Under the pieces are notes generated by a model. That model did no database searches. It saw only the letters and a list, made by a program, of their open reading frames with translations, and was not told where the DNA came from. The position numbers and the translations under genes were made by a program. A DNA stretch of 64,000 bases from Polaribacter sp. (GTDB taxonomy: Bacteria; Bacteroidota; Bacteroidia; Flavobacteriales; Flavobacteriaceae), in assembly GCF_024639685.1 (NCBI RefSeq), contig NZ_JAHEHX010000018.1, positions 119,786 through 183,785 on the forward strand. Reading direction: 5' to 3'. Each line of letters begins with the position of its first letter. Positions within the stretch are counted from its first letter, which is position 1. This document shows, piece by piece, positions 34,602 to 45,604 of the stretch.

Positions 34602-34928
34602 ATGAATAAATATCAAAAAATAAAAAACAATAAGTACTTTAAATTCTTCACGAATGTGTACGCAATTATTTTAATTCCATTCTTGATTTGGATGGCATTT
34701 TTTGATGAAAATTCATACATTACTCACCGTAAATTTAATAGTGAAATTAAAGATTTAGAAAGTACCATTTTCTTTTATAAAGACAAAATTGCTAAAGATA
34801 AAGCAACCATAAAAAAACTCAAAGACTCTTTAGAATTAGAGCGTTTTGCAAGAGAAAAGTATTTGTTGAAAAAGGGAAATGAAGAGATATATATAATTGA
34901 ATTTGATAGCTTAAAAAAGAATGACTAA
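34602..34928 (+). CDS. Septum formation initiator family protein (DivIC/FtsB-like)
   Basis: A 108-aa bitopic membrane protein. One transmembrane helix spans about residues 15-32 (FFTNVYAIILIPFLIWMA), followed by a periplasmic coiled coil (about 47-82) and a conserved FAREKYLLKKGNEEIYIIE that marks FtsB/DivIC. It would scaffold FtsL and FtsQ in the divisome. Its last 8 bp overlap the methylmalonyl-CoA mutase small-subunit gene. Confidence 0.85.
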   Translation: MNKYQKIKNNKYFKFFTNVYAIILIPFLIWMAFFDENSYITHRKFNSEIKDLESTIFFYKDKIAKDKATIKKLKDSLELERFAREKYLLKKGNEEIYIIEFDSLKKND

Positions 34929-36267
34929 GTTTTTGTTTGATGACTTTAAACCTGTATCTGCAGCTACTTGGAAACAAAAAATTCAAGTAGACTTAAAAGG
35001 GAAAGATTATAATGACACTTTGCGCTCTGAAACTAACGAGGGCATTACTATAAACCCTTTTTACACAAAAGAAGATCAATCCAATTATAAGATTAAAGTT
35101 CCTACAAAAGGATACCTCATCTGCCAGACTATTTTTATAGATAATGAGAAAATTGCAAATACACTAGCTGTAGATGCACTTCGAAGAGGGGCTAACTCCA
35201 TTCGATTTAAAGCCACAAAACCTTTTGATCCGAAAACCTTACTAAAAGGATTTCCTGGGAAAACACCGTTATACTTTTCGCTTTCTTTTTTTGATGTATC
35301 ATTTAAAACAGCACTCGCTTTATTTTGCGATAAAAACAATACATACATTCAAACAGATATTATTGGTCATCTTGCTGAAAGTGGTAATTGGTTTCAAAAC
35401 CTTCAAAAAGACTTTAATCAATTAGATGACCTTGTAGAAAAAGCAAACAACTGTATCGCTATTTCAGGAGATTTATACCAAAATGCAGGTGCAAACAGCA
35501 CACAACAACTAGCATACACACTGGCACATGCTAACGAATACTTAAATCGTTATGGCAAAGAAGTAGCATCTAAAATAAGTTTTAATTTTGCAGTAAGTGC
35601 TAATTACTTTTTTGAAATTGCAAAATTACGTGCCTTTCGCTTGTTATGGGATTCCTTACTAAACGAATACGACACATCAGTAAAAGAAGCGCATATCTTT
35701 GCACAACCCAGTCACAGAAATAAAACAATTTACGATTATAACGTGAATATGTTAAGAACTACGTCTGAATGTATGAGTGCTATTTTAGGAGGTGCCAATT
35801 CCATTTCTAACATTTCATATGACAACCTATACCAAAAGTCAAACGAATTTGGCGAACGTATTGCAAGAAACCAACAACTTATCTTACAGGAAGAAAGCTA
35901 CCTTTCTGAAGCTCAAAACATTGCAGACGGAACGTATTACATCGAAAAAATCACCTCTCAATTGGCCGAAAACGCACTAGATATTTTTAAAACAATTGAA
36001 AAAGGTGGCGGATTCTTAAAGCAGTTAAAAGAAGGCACAATTCAACGAAAAATTAGTGAAAATGCTCAAAAAGAAGCCGCTGATTTTAAGACCAAAAAAA
36101 TGGTGTTATTAGGCACAAACTTACAAGTAAATTCAGCGGATAAGATGAAGCAGAATTTAGAATTATATCCATTTGTAAAGCAAAGAAATAGTAAAACATT
36201 AATTGTTCCAATTGTTAGAAAACGACTTGCAGAAACAATTGAGAAAGAACGTTTAGATAATGAGTAG
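34921..36267 (+). CDS. mutA: Methylmalonyl-CoA mutase, small subunit
   Basis: A 448-aa beta subunit of adenosylcobalamin-dependent methylmalonyl-CoA mutase (succinyl-CoA to methylmalonyl-CoA or reverse). It has the TIM barrel but is truncated before a B12-binding domain, so it has a structural role. Mutase-type segments are [35 protein letters not shown] and [17 protein letters not shown]. It overlaps the genes on both sides by 8 bp, an arrangement of tight coupling with the large subunit. Confidence 0.9.
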   Translation: MTKFLFDDFKPVSAATWKQKIQVDLKGKDYNDTLRSETNEGITINPFYTKEDQSNYKIKVPTKGYLICQTIFIDNEKIANTLAVDALRRGANSIRFKATKPFDPKTLLKGFPGKTPLYFSLSFFDVSFKTALALFCDKNNTYIQTDIIGHLAESGNWFQNLQKDFNQLDDLVEKANNCIAISGDLYQNAGANSTQQLAYTLAHANEYLNRYGKEVASKISFNFAVSANYFFEIAKLRAFRLLWDSLLNEYDTSVKEAHIFAQPSHRNKTIYDYNVNMLRTTSECMSAILGGANSISNISYDNLYQKSNEFGERIARNQQLILQEESYLSEAQNIADGTYYIEKITSQLAENALDIFKTIEKGGGFLKQLKEGTIQRKISENAQKEAADFKTKKMVLLGTNLQVNSADKMKQNLELYPFVKQRNSKTLIVPIVRKRLAETIEKERLDNE

Positions 36268-38323
36268 AAAAGAGGTTTCAAACATACAATTGGCAAAAAG
36301 CCTAGAACCAAAAAGAAAAGGCTTTGCTCATGAAGATTTTGTGGCTGGTATTGCTCCTAATCTAAGAGGACCATATGCAACAATGTATGTACAAAGACCT
36401 TGGACAATAAGACAGTATGCGGGTTTTTCAACGGCAGAAGAAAGCAATGCATTCTACAGAAGAAATTTAAAAGCCGGTCAAAAAGGACTTTCTGTTGCCT
36501 TTGATTTGGCTACCCATAGAGGCTATGATTCTGATCACGAACGTGTTCAAGGAGATGTGGGTAAGGCAGGGGTGGCTATAGATTCTGTAGAAGACATGAA
36601 AGTCCTTTTTGATCAAATTCCGTTAGATAAAATGTCGGTTTCTATGACTATGAATGGTGCAGTTTTACCCATTTTGGCTTTTTATATTGTAGCTGCAGAA
36701 GAACAAGGAGTTGCAGGCGAGTTATTGTCAGGAACTATTCAGAATGACATTTTAAAGGAGTTTATGGTAAGAAACACTTACATCTATCCTCCTTCTCCGT
36801 CTATGAAAATAATTGCTGATATTTTTGAATACACCAGTAAGAAGATGCCGAAGTTCAATTCGATTTCTATTTCTGGTTATCACATGCAAGAAGCTGGTGC
36901 TACTGCAGAAATCGAGTTAGCGTATACCTTAGCAGATGGTTTAGAGTATATAAGAAAAGGAATCGAAACAGGCATGGATATTGATACTTTTGCACCGCGA
37001 TTGTCTTTCTTCTGGGCTATTGGAATGGATCACTTTACAGAAATTGCGAAATTAAGGGCAGCAAGAATGTTATGGGCAAAAATTGTAAAACAATTCAATC
37101 CTAAAAATCCAAAATCGCTTTCATTGCGAACGCACTGCCAGACAAGTGGTTGGTCACTAACAGAACAAGACCCTTTTAATAATGTAGCAAGAACCACTAT
37201 AGAAGCTATGGCTGCTGCCTTTGGAGGTACACAAAGCTTACACACCAATGCATTGGATGAAGCAATTGCTTTACCCACAGACTTTTCAGCTAGAATTGCA
37301 AGAAATACACAAATTTACCTCCAAGAAGAAACACAAATTACAAAAACGGTAGACCCTTGGGCAGGGAGTTATTACTTAGAGAAAAGAACTGAAGAAATTG
37401 CGAATAAGGCTTGGGAACTTATTCAGGAGGTAGAAACTCTGGGAGGCATGACCAAAGCTATTGAAAAAAGTATTCCTAAACTACGTATCGAAGAAGCTGC
37501 TGCTCAAAAGCAAGCAAAAATAGACAGTGGCAAAGATGTAATTGTGGGCGTAAATAAATACCAACTAAAAAAAGAAGATCCACTTCATATTTTAGAAGTA
37601 GATAATGAAGCTGTTCGTCTTTCACAAATAGAGCGATTAAAACACTTAAAAGCGACAAGAAATAGAAAAGCAGTACAAACTAGTTTAGATAATTTAACAG
37701 CTACTGCAAAATCATCTGAAGGTAATTTATTAGATTTAGCTGTAAAAGCAGCAAGAAATAGAGCCACTTTAGGGGAAATATCAGATGCGTTAGAAGTTGT
37801 TTTTGGAAGACATAAGGCAGTAACAAAAACCATATCTGGAGTGTATAGCAAAGAAATTAAAGAGGATAAACTTTTTAAAAAAGCGGCAGATTTAGCAAAT
37901 AAATTTGCTGAATTAGAAGGCAGACGCCCACGAATTATGATTGCAAAACTTGGGCAAGATGGGCATGATAGAGGCGCAAAAGTAGTTGCTACTGGATATG
38001 CAGACTTGGGCTTTGATGTAGATATTGGTCCTTTATTTCAAACTCCACAAGAAGCCACCAAACAAGCTGTGGAAAATGATGTACACATCTTAGGAATTTC
38101 TTCACTAGCTGCAGGTCATAAAACCTTAGTTCCACAAGTAATTGCAGCACTTAAAGAATATGGCAGAGAAGATATAATGGTAATTGTAGGTGGAGTTATT
38201 CCTGCCCAAGATTACCAATACCTTTTTGACGCTGGTGCTGTTGGTGTCTTTGGACCAGGTACAAAAATAGCACAAGCAGCTATAGATTTAATATCAATAT
38301 TAATAGATAGTATCGCAGAATAA
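36260..38323 (+). CDS. mutB: Methylmalonyl-CoA mutase, large catalytic subunit
   Basis: A 687-aa catalytic subunit. The TIM barrel (residues 1-520) has [18 protein letters not shown] and the active-site region [20 protein letters not shown]. The C-terminal B12-binding domain has the cobalt-ligating DxHxxG motif as [10 protein letters not shown], near residue 566, and [12 protein letters not shown]. The enzyme joins propionate, odd-chain and branched-chain breakdown to the TCA cycle, which matches the beta-oxidation operon at 9.7 kb. No MeaB/ArgK chaperone is in this operon. Confidence 0.95.
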   Translation: MSRKEVSNIQLAKSLEPKRKGFAHEDFVAGIAPNLRGPYATMYVQRPWTIRQYAGFSTAEESNAFYRRNLKAGQKGLSVAFDLATHRGYDSDHERVQGDVGKAGVAIDSVEDMKVLFDQIPLDKMSVSMTMNGAVLPILAFYIVAAEEQGVAGELLSGTIQNDILKEFMVRNTYIYPPSPSMKIIADIFEYTSKKMPKFNSISISGYHMQEAGATAEIELAYTLADGLEYIRKGIETGMDIDTFAPRLSFFWAIGMDHFTEIAKLRAARMLWAKIVKQFNPKNPKSLSLRTHCQTSGWSLTEQDPFNNVARTTIEAMAAAFGGTQSLHTNALDEAIALPTDFSARIARNTQIYLQEETQITKTVDPWAGSYYLEKRTEEIANKAWELIQEVETLGGMTKAIEKSIPKLRIEEAAAQKQAKIDSGKDVIVGVNKYQLKKEDPLHILEVDNEAVRLSQIERLKHLKATRNRKAVQTSLDNLTATAKSSEGNLLDLAVKAARNRATLGEISDALEVVFGRHKAVTKTISGVYSKEIKEDKLFKKAADLANKFAELEGRRPRIMIAKLGQDGHDRGAKVVATGYADLGFDVDIGPLFQTPQEATKQAVENDVHILGISSLAAGHKTLVPQVIAALKEYGREDIMVIVGGVIPAQDYQYLFDAGAVGVFGPGTKIAQAAIDLISILIDSIAE

Positions 38324-38438
38324 CTTCTAGACAACTTTCTTTAAACATCAATTTTTAGGCAAGCTACACTTGTCTTTTAAAAGCTTTTTTAACATTTAAA
38401 AATTAGCGAACAAGACTACTTTTTTGGGCATTTATGCT

Positions 38439-38446
38439 TAAATTTG
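38439..38446 (+). promoter_or_regulatory. -7 box of the ccsBA gene
   Basis: TAAATTTG fits TAnnTTTG and lies 28 nt before the ATG at 38475. Confidence 0.5.
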
Positions 38447-38474
38447 TAACTCGTATAAAAGCCTATTTTTTCTT

Positions 38475-41400
38475 ATGAAAAAGTTTATAAATTTCCTCTA
38501 TTCTACCCGCTTAATGGCAATTTTATTTATCCTATTTGCGGTTGCAATGGGTGTTGCTACTTTTATTGAAAATGATTACGGAACACAAACCTCTAAAGCT
38601 TTAGTTTACAATGCTTCGTGGTTTGAGGCCATTATGGTACTCTTTGTTGTTAACTTTTTTGGAAACATTTTTAGGTACAAATTATACAAGAAAGAAAAAT
38701 GGCCAACATTAATGTTTCATCTTGCTTTCTTATTTGTTATTATTGGTGCTGGGGTTACCAGATACATTGGTTATGAAGGTATAATGCTTATAGACGAAGG
38801 AGAAACGGCTCAAACATTTTTATCAGAAACCACATATGTAAATGCAATCATAGACAATAATGAGGTTCAAAAAAACAACCATGAACCAATCTTATTAAGT
38901 GCTTGGGGAGAGAACAGTTGGTCGTATTCAGATAATTTTAAAGGTACAGATTATAGTGTTCAGCTAGTTGATTACATACCGTGGGCAGAAGAAAAATTTA
39001 TTGAAGATGAAAACGGTACAAAGCACTTGTTTTTAGTTGAATCTTCAAGTGGAAACAGACACGAGCATTATATTAAGTCTGGAACTGTAGCCAATATTCA
39101 CAACATTTTAGTAGGCTATAATGCAAAAGAAGATAACGCTACCATACAGATTTTTGAGGAAAATAATCGTTTAAAAATCAAAACAAAATTCGACGGTAAT
39201 TATAAAATCATGGCTACGTTAACGGATGGAAGTATTCGTAAAGATAGCGTTCAAGATTTTAATTTACGTTCGTTATATACAGTTGCAGAGCTTCCTTTTG
39301 TAGTTCCTGAATTTCCTAAAAAAGGAAATATGGAAACGGTTAGTGGCCCTAAAAATGATGAAAAACTAGACGTTATTGTGCTAGATATTACTTCAAATAA
39401 CACCACAGAAAGAGTTTCTTTGACTGGAGGAAAATTTAATATCGATAATACAAAGCAATTTACTTTGAATGGATTAAACTTTAGGATATGGTATGGTGCT
39501 AAAATTTTAAATACTCCTTTTAGCATAAAACTTAACGACTTTCAACTCGAAAAATATCCAGGTTCGGAAAGTGCTGCCTCTTATGCAAGTGAAGTCACCG
39601 TAATTGATTCTGAGGAAACTTTTGATTATCGGATTTTTATGAATCATATTTTAGATCACAAAGGATACAAATTTTTTCAATCGAGTTATGATTTGTCAGG
39701 AGATAAAGAACAAACTCATTTGTCTGTAAATCATGATTTCTGGGGAACATTCATCACCTATTTAGGATATTCTCTATTATATACAGGTATGATTTGTATT
39801 TTCTTTGCCAAACACACACGTTTTGATTCTCTAAAAAAATCATTGCGAAAAATTAGAAAGAAAAAAGTAGCCATGAGCATTCTAGCTGCTTTATTTGTTT
39901 CTTCTTTTGCAATAGGACAAGAATCAGACCATGACCACTCAGACCCAAATCATGTTCACGTTGCTGCACTATCACAAAACAAAAAGCAACAAAAAGATCC
40001 TCATGCTGTAAATAGAATTACAGATGCACAAATAGATTCTATTTTGCAGGCTAATTTAGTTTCGGTGACACATTCCGAAGAATTCAGTAAACTGGTCATT
40101 CAAGATGCTGGTGGAAGAATGAAACCTGCGCATACTTTTGCCTCAGAATTAGTGCGTAAAGTGAGCCAAGCTGAAACACTACATGGCATGAAACCAAGCC
40201 AAGTACTTCTTTCTATTATTGAAAACGCAAGACTTTGGTACGAGGTTCCCGCTATTTATTTAGAGGAAAAAAACATGAAGATTCGCGAGCAATTGGGCTT
40301 AGCAGATACCACAACCTACGCTCGTTTGTCAGACTTTTTTACCAGTAAAGGTAGCTACTTAATTCGTGAGCAAGTCGCAGAAGCGCAAAAGAAAAACGTA
40401 CAAAATAAGTTTGAAAAAGACCTTATAAAAATAGATCGTAGAGTTGGTTTATTATATTCAGCAATTGGAGGGGGAATCTTAAAGATTTATCCTATACCCA
40501 ACGAAGAAAACAACAAATGGGTTTCTCAGCCAGAAACATTATTAGAAAAGAGATTCAATCCATCAGACACCATCTTTGTTCGTAAATCTCTGCCTTTGTA
40601 TGTACAACTGTTGCAGACTGCAAAAAAATCAAATGATTATACCAAAGCAAATCAAGTTTTAGAAGGTATAAAAATATACCAAAAAACATATGGAGCAGAC
40701 GTATATCCTTCAGCAGATAAAATCGATTTAGAAATTGGATATAACAAGTACAACATCTTTAAAAAGTTAGTACGTTACTATGGGTTTATTAGTTTACTAT
40801 TAATTGGCTTTGTAGTTGCTCAAATATTTAGTACTAAAAAATGGATCACCATTGTTGTTAAAGCACTCATTGGTGTAACTCTAGGACTATTTTTATTACA
40901 CACAGCTGGCTTAATAGCACGTTGGTACATTAGTGGAAATGCCCCATGGAGTAACGCTTATGAATCTATTATTTATGTGGCATGGACAACAATGCTTTTT
41001 GGTTTTTATCTAGGAAGAAAATCAGCCTTAACCATTACAGCAACTACATTTATAACATCTATTATTCTATTTACAGCAAGTATGAACTGGCTAGACCCTG
41101 AAATTGCCAACTTACAACCTGTATTAAATTCGTGGTGGCTACTTGTTCATGTATCTATTATTGTAGCAAGTTATGGCCCATTAACATTGGGTATGATCTT
41201 AGGAATATTTTCACTTTTTTTAATAGTTTTCACAACTAAAAAGAACAAAAAGAAAATGGATTTAAATATCAAAGAAATTACTGTTATTAATGAAATGGCA
41301 GTGACTGTTGGTCTAGTAATGCTTACGATTGGAAACTTTTTAGGAGGTATGTGGGCAAATGAAAGCTGGGGACGTTATTGGGGTTGGGATCCTAAAGAAA

Positions 41401-41678
41401 CCTGGGCGCTAATTTCTATTATGATATATGCCTTTGTGTTGCATATGCGATTAATTCCTGGACTCAGAGGTAGATATACCTTTAACTTATGGACGGTAAT
41501 AGCGTATGCTTCTATAATGATGACCTATTTTGGTGTAAACTTTTACTTATCTGGACTGCATTCTTATGCAAGTGGAGATCGTGTAATTACGCCAAGTTCT
41601 GTCTACTATTCAATTGGCTTTGTTGCCATTTTAGGGACATTTGCTTGGTTCAAATACAAGAAGTACTATAAAAAATAG
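38475..41678 (+). CDS. ccsBA: Fused cytochrome c assembly protein CcsBA
   Basis: A 1067-aa system II heme exporter and apocytochrome c ligase. The N-terminal half is ResB/CcsB-like with three or four membrane helices in the first 100 residues, a large periplasmic region (about 105-420) and a helix near 430. The C-terminal CcsA half holds several helices and the WWD heme motif GRYWGWDPKETWALISIMIY near residue 975-995, with conserved histidines around (LLHTAG, LLVHVS). A histidine-rich loop, SDHDHSDPNHVHVA, near residue 488-501 is additional. The fusion is typical for Bacteroidetes. Confidence 0.92.
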   Translation: MKKFINFLYSTRLMAILFILFAVAMGVATFIENDYGTQTSKALVYNASWFEAIMVLFVVNFFGNIFRYKLYKKEKWPTLMFHLAFLFVIIGAGVTRYIGYEGIMLIDEGETAQTFLSETTYVNAIIDNNEVQKNNHEPILLSAWGENSWSYSDNFKGTDYSVQLVDYIPWAEEKFIEDENGTKHLFLVESSSGNRHEHYIKSGTVANIHNILVGYNAKEDNATIQIFEENNRLKIKTKFDGNYKIMATLTDGSIRKDSVQDFNLRSLYTVAELPFVVPEFPKKGNMETVSGPKNDEKLDVIVLDITSNNTTERVSLTGGKFNIDNTKQFTLNGLNFRIWYGAKILNTPFSIKLNDFQLEKYPGSESAASYASEVTVIDSEETFDYRIFMNHILDHKGYKFFQSSYDLSGDKEQTHLSVNHDFWGTFITYLGYSLLYTGMICIFFAKHTRFDSLKKSLRKIRKKKVAMSILAALFVSSFAIGQESDHDHSDPNHVHVAALSQNKKQQKDPHAVNRITDAQIDSILQANLVSVTHSEEFSKLVIQDAGGRMKPAHTFASELVRKVSQAETLHGMKPSQVLLSIIENARLWYEVPAIYLEEKNMKIREQLGLADTTTYARLSDFFTSKGSYLIREQVAEAQKKNVQNKFEKDLIKIDRRVGLLYSAIGGGILKIYPIPNEENNKWVSQPETLLEKRFNPSDTIFVRKSLPLYVQLLQTAKKSNDYTKANQVLEGIKIYQKTYGADVYPSADKIDLEIGYNKYNIFKKLVRYYGFISLLLIGFVVAQIFSTKKWITIVVKALIGVTLGLFLLHTAGLIARWYISGNAPWSNAYESIIYVAWTTMLFGFYLGRKSALTITATTFITSIILFTASMNWLDPEIANLQPVLNSWWLLVHVSIIVASYGPLTLGMILGIFSLFLIVFTTKKNKKKMDLNIKEITVINEMAVTVGLVMLTIGNFLGGMWANESWGRYWGWDPKETWALISIMIYAFVLHMRLIPGLRGRYTFNLWTVIAYASIMMTYFGVNFYLSGLHSYASGDRVITPSSVYYSIGFVAILGTFAWFKYKKYYKK

Positions 41679-41741
41679 GAAACAAAAATTACGCCTTTCC
41701 ATAATTTTGTAAGAAGTAGGTTGCTTTTTACGATAAAAATG

Positions 41742-41749
41742 TATTTTTG
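41742..41749 (+). promoter_or_regulatory. -33/-7 promoter of the 41780 gene
   Basis: TATTTTTG (-7 box) is preceded at 18 bp by TTG (41721-41723), the best -33/-7 pair in the window. The leader is about 27 nt. Confidence 0.6.
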
Positions 41750-41779
41750 CATTTCAATTTTAACTATTAAAAATAACTA

Positions 41780-42295
41780 ATGTTTCATAAAAACATAAAA
41801 TTAATAATCGCTACTCTTATCTCAATTTGGGGAGTGTATGAATTTACTGAAGTACATATTTTAAATGGAATTTCTATTCTTTTATTAGCTGGAATTTTTG
41901 TATTATTCTATTTTAAAAATGAGTTTATATTATTGGCTTTTTTACAACTTAGAAAACAAAATTTTCCTGGAGCTCAAAAATGGCTTACCTATATTAAAAA
42001 ACCAGAAGCTGCTTTAACCACAAAGCAACAAGGGTATTACAATTACTTACATGGTATTATGCTAAGTCAAACGAATATGACTCAGTCAGAAAAATACTTA
42101 AGAAAAGCCATTCGTTTAGGCCTATCTATGGATCATGATTTGGCCATGGCTAAATTACAATTAGCAGGTATTGCTATGACAAAAAGAAGAAAACGTGAAG
42201 CTACTAATCTTATGGCTGAAGCTAAAAAGTTAGACAAACATGGCATGCTAAAAGAGCAAATGCAAATGATGAAACAACAAATGAAAAAAATATAA
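41780..42295 (+). CDS. Membrane protein with TPR-like C-terminus
   Basis: A 171-aa protein. Two hydrophobic helices lie within residues 5-55 (LIIATLISIWGVYEF, then GISILLLAGIFVLFYF). The soluble part (about 60-170) holds paired helices with TPR-like spacing (YNYLHGIMLSQTNMTQSEKY, then LAMAKLQLAGIAM) and a methionine-rich, basic end. No named family was recognised. It is monocistronic with its own promoter and terminator. A scaffolding role is possible. Confidence 0.7.
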   Translation: MFHKNIKLIIATLISIWGVYEFTEVHILNGISILLLAGIFVLFYFKNEFILLAFLQLRKQNFPGAQKWLTYIKKPEAALTTKQQGYYNYLHGIMLSQTNMTQSEKYLRKAIRLGLSMDHDLAMAKLQLAGIAMTKRRKREATNLMAEAKKLDKHGMLKEQMQMMKQQMKKI

Positions 42296-42311
42296 GTTTT
42301 CTCATTACTCC

Positions 42312-42343
42312 ATAAAAAAAATCCGCAGTTGCGGATTTTTTTA
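42312..42343. terminator. Bidirectional intrinsic terminator
   Basis: ATCCGCA (42321-42327) pairs with TGCGGAT (42330-42336), flanked by an A run on the left and a T run on the right; it can serve both convergent genes. Confidence 0.8.
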
Positions 42344-42366
42344 TGCATTGTAGTTAAACAAAACTA

Positions 42367-43980
42367 TCACTTTAACTTGTTTAGTGTTAAGTCTTTATTG
42401 TATTGAATAATATAGAGTCCTTTATTTTCTTGAGCATCTTCTCTAAAATCGAATCTAGTCTCTACTCTTTGCGATGCTCCTTCTTTAAACGTGGTCTCAA
42501 GAGATTTTCCTGATGCCAAACGAATTAAGATATCGTAAGTAATGTCAAACCCTTTTGTTGCGTAATAAGAAGGCAAGGTGTAATTTTTCTCTTTATATTG
42601 TTGGTTAAATAGCGTTGACATGGGTGCATTAACCTCATAAAAATCTTCACTTACAAACGTGAAGCCTAATTTTGCCAATTTTCGGTTGTCTTCATTATCG
42701 TAAACTCTTCCTTTCGTAAAGGTAAACAGCTTTGCAAATGTTTCTTCAGGCAAACTAATTAAACTATTAATTACATCAGAAACAACTACGTTTTTATCCG
42801 TTGCAAGTACAACCCAATTTTTTCTGTTTGGTTTTAAAAGTTCTAAGAAACGTTCTTTTTCAATATAACCATCTATTGGAGTAATTACAGTTACCGTATC
42901 TATATAAGATTCACCCAATTTTAAATTGGTTTTCATAGTATTAGCAGCGAGAATAGTTGCTTGTTTTTCATCACTCACAATAATCACATTCCCACCAATT
43001 AAATACTCTTTGATGTACGTTGTTAACTCTTTTCGAAAAACTGTTTTGTCTGGAGATGTTTTAATAATATTTGAAGCTGTAAATTTTGACTGCCCACTTG
43101 AATAAACAGGATACACCAAAGGAATTGTATCTAAAGAGGTTGCTAATATTTGCAATTCATCTGAATACAATGGACCAAAAATAACATCATTGGTACTTAA
43201 ATCAACTTGATTCACAATACTATCAAAAGTACTTCCCTTTCTAACACCTGTGTCATATACATTCAAAGCAATATCAATTCCTTTATTGCGCAAAGAATCT
43301 ATAGCCAGCTCTGCGCCTAAATAAAAGTCTGTGGCAATATTTACTAGAGTTGCATTGGTTACAAAAGCCTCTTTTAGGCTTATGGAATCTGGCAAATAAT
43401 TTGCTGCTCTAAAGGGCAATAACAATGCTGCTTTTAATTGTTGATTCGGTAATATTGAATCTTGATAGGTATAAATATCTACAAAAGCACGTCGAGGATT
43501 TCTTTTAATTTTTAGGGTAGCTCCCAAAGGTAAACCGTCAGATAGCTCAGGATTTAACTGAAGAAGTTGTGCCTCAGAAACTTCATAAAAATTGGCAAGG
43601 CTATAAAACGTATCGCCTTTTACAACTTCGTGCAATACAAAAGGTGCAACTATACTATCTGAAGCCATAGTTACTAAAAGACTATCTTTTTTAATAATTG
43701 TATCTTGTAATATGGCTTTGTATTCTTGCTTGAAAGTTTTTTTAATTTTAAAAAACCTTTTTTTCTTTGCAGGAACTACTAAAAAAGAATTGGCTTTGGG
43801 CTCTTTTTGAACATCTGGATTCAAACGCACCAAGTCCTTTTTTTTCATTTTTAATTTCTGAGCAATATTTCGCATGGTTTCCCCTTGCTGCACCTTATAT
43901 TGGATATACTTATTTTGCTGACCACAAGAAATTGTAACCGACAAAATACTCAAAAAAATAAAAAATGTAATATGCTTCAT
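42367..43980 (-). CDS. LysM lipoprotein with type 1 periplasmic-binding fold
   Basis: About 537 aa from MKHITFF. The lipobox-like VTISC ends the signal, giving a lipidated Cys near residue 19. Two LysM domains follow: IQYKVQQGETMRNIAQKLK, near 26-70, and VVKGDTFYSLANFYEV, near 120-165. The C-terminal 350 residues fit a branched-chain amino acid receptor-like fold (LLPFRAANYLPDS, IFGPLYSDE). It probably binds peptidoglycan and senses or scaffolds at the cell wall. ATG 43980 is chosen for its good signal peptide; a start at 43995 would overlap guaA. Confidence 0.82.
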   Translation of the reverse strand: MKHITFFIFLSILSVTISCGQQNKYIQYKVQQGETMRNIAQKLKMKKKDLVRLNPDVQKEPKANSFLVVPAKKKRFFKIKKTFKQEYKAILQDTIIKKDSLLVTMASDSIVAPFVLHEVVKGDTFYSLANFYEVSEAQLLQLNPELSDGLPLGATLKIKRNPRRAFVDIYTYQDSILPNQQLKAALLLPFRAANYLPDSISLKEAFVTNATLVNIATDFYLGAELAIDSLRNKGIDIALNVYDTGVRKGSTFDSIVNQVDLSTNDVIFGPLYSDELQILATSLDTIPLVYPVYSSGQSKFTASNIIKTSPDKTVFRKELTTYIKEYLIGGNVIIVSDEKQATILAANTMKTNLKLGESYIDTVTVITPIDGYIEKERFLELLKPNRKNWVVLATDKNVVVSDVINSLISLPEETFAKLFTFTKGRVYDNEDNRKLAKLGFTFVSEDFYEVNAPMSTLFNQQYKEKNYTLPSYYATKGFDITYDILIRLASGKSLETTFKEGASQRVETRFDFREDAQENKGLYIIQYNKDLTLNKLK

Positions 43981-43985
43981 ATGTG

Positions 43986-45521
43986 TTATTCCCATTCTAT
44001 TGTTGCAGGTGGTTTAGAACTAATGTCATACACCACTCTATTTACTCCTTTTACTTGGTTTATAATTTTATTGGATGTTTTTTGTAAAAATGTATAAGGT
44101 AAATCTACCCAATCTGCAGTCATTCCGTCTGTACTTTCTACTGCTCTTAAAGCCACTACTTTTTCGTAGGTTCTTTCATCACCCATCACACCAACAGAAT
44201 TTACTGGAAGTAACATTGCACCTGCTTGCCATACTTTATCATACAAACCGTCTTCTCGTAAACCATTTATAAAAATAGCGTCTACTTCTTGTAAGATACG
44301 TACTTTTTCTTCAGTAACATCTCCTAGAATACGAATGGCTAAACCTGGTCCTGGAAAAGGATGACGCCCAAGTAGTTGTTTGTCTATGCCTAAAGAAGCC
44401 CCCACTCTACGTACCTCATCTTTAAAAATCATTCGCAATGGCTCTACAATTTTTAATTTCATAAAGTCTGGTAGACCGCCTACGTTATGATGACTTTTTA
44501 TAGTTGCAGAAGGCCCTCCGTTTACAGAAACAGACTCAATCACATCAGGATAAATGGTTCCTTGTGCCAACCATTTTACTTCTTTAATTTGATTGGCTTC
44601 ATCATCAAACACATCAATAAACGTATTTCCGATTGCTTTTCTTTTTGCTTCAGGATCGCTTAAACCCGCCAATTTGGTTAAAAAACGCTCAGAGGCATCT
44701 ACACCCTTTACGTTTAGTCCCATTCCTTCGTACTGTTTTAAAACACTGCTAAACTCATCTTTTCTAAGCAAACCATTGTTTACAAAAATACAGTAGAGAT
44801 TTTTTCCTATTGCTTTATGAAGTAACACTGCAGCTACAGAAGAGTCTACTCCTCCAGAAAGTCCTAGCACTACTTTATCGTTCCCCACTTTTTCTTTAAT
44901 GGCATTTACTGTACTTTCTACAAAAGAATCAGGCGTCCATGTTTGTGCAACACCAGCAATGGTTACTAAAAAGTTTTCTAGCAATTGCTTACCATCTGTA
45001 GAATGGTATACTTCTGGATGAAACTGAATTCCAAAAGTAGTTTCTCCTTCTATTTTGTAAGCGGCATTGGCAACATCAGAAGTACTTGCTAATAAAACAG
45101 CCTGAGAAGGTAATTCTTTAATGGTATCTGAGTGACTCATCCAAACCTGACTTCCTTCAGAGATATTGGCAAAGAAAGGTTCTTCTTTTTTTACAAAAGA
45201 CAAATTGGCTCTTCCGTATTCTCTTATATTAGACTCAGCCACCTTTCCACCAGAAAAATGAGCCAAATATTGCGCACCATAACAAACCGCTAGCATTGGC
45301 TTTTTACCACGTATCGCAGTTAAGTCTGGGTGTAAAACCAGTTCTCCTCTCACAGAATTTGGACTCCCAGAAAGAATAACTGCTTTAAAATTTTGTATGT
45401 TTTTTGGAACACTATTGTACGGATGTATTTCACAATAAATGTTTAATTCCCGAACTCTTCGCGCAATTAACTGTGTATATTGCGAACCGAAATCTAATAT
45501 AAGTACTTGATGTTGTTGCAT
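43986..45521 (-). CDS. guaA: GMP synthase (glutamine-hydrolysing)
   Basis: A 511-aa enzyme converting XMP to GMP. The glutamine amidotransferase domain has the nucleophile Cys in [11 protein letters not shown] (near residue 81) and the His-Pro-Glu of FHPEVYH (near 170). The ATP pyrophosphatase has [10 protein letters not shown] near 223-232. The C-terminal dimerisation domain ends in PPATIEWE. The longest frame opens with TTG inside the promoter; ATG 45521 ([10 protein letters not shown]) is the better start. The LysM gene follows after 5 bp. Confidence 0.96.
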   Translation of the reverse strand: MQQHQVLILDFGSQYTQLIARRVRELNIYCEIHPYNSVPKNIQNFKAVILSGSPNSVRGELVLHPDLTAIRGKKPMLAVCYGAQYLAHFSGGKVAESNIREYGRANLSFVKKEEPFFANISEGSQVWMSHSDTIKELPSQAVLLASTSDVANAAYKIEGETTFGIQFHPEVYHSTDGKQLLENFLVTIAGVAQTWTPDSFVESTVNAIKEKVGNDKVVLGLSGGVDSSVAAVLLHKAIGKNLYCIFVNNGLLRKDEFSSVLKQYEGMGLNVKGVDASERFLTKLAGLSDPEAKRKAIGNTFIDVFDDEANQIKEVKWLAQGTIYPDVIESVSVNGGPSATIKSHHNVGGLPDFMKLKIVEPLRMIFKDEVRRVGASLGIDKQLLGRHPFPGPGLAIRILGDVTEEKVRILQEVDAIFINGLREDGLYDKVWQAGAMLLPVNSVGVMGDERTYEKVVALRAVESTDGMTADWVDLPYTFLQKTSNKIINQVKGVNRVVYDISSKPPATIEWE

Positions 45522-45524
45522 GCA

Positions 45525-45532
45525 CAAAAATA
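45525..45532 (-). promoter_or_regulatory. -7 box of guaA, 3 nt before its start codon
   Basis: The - strand reads TATTTTTG followed by TGC and then ATG. The predicted transcript starts at or inside the start codon, hence is leaderless. Confidence 0.5.
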
Positions 45533-45604
45533 ATATTTTGAGATTAGATTACACATATTTAGCGTTTAGAATTTTATAATCTTTTAGAATTTGTAAAAGG
45601 ACTC

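Noticed and set aside
36260..38323. Small antisense frames over the methylmalonyl-CoA mutase and other long genes
   Set aside because: They are mirror frames of strongly conserved coding sequence with no promoter or start signal.
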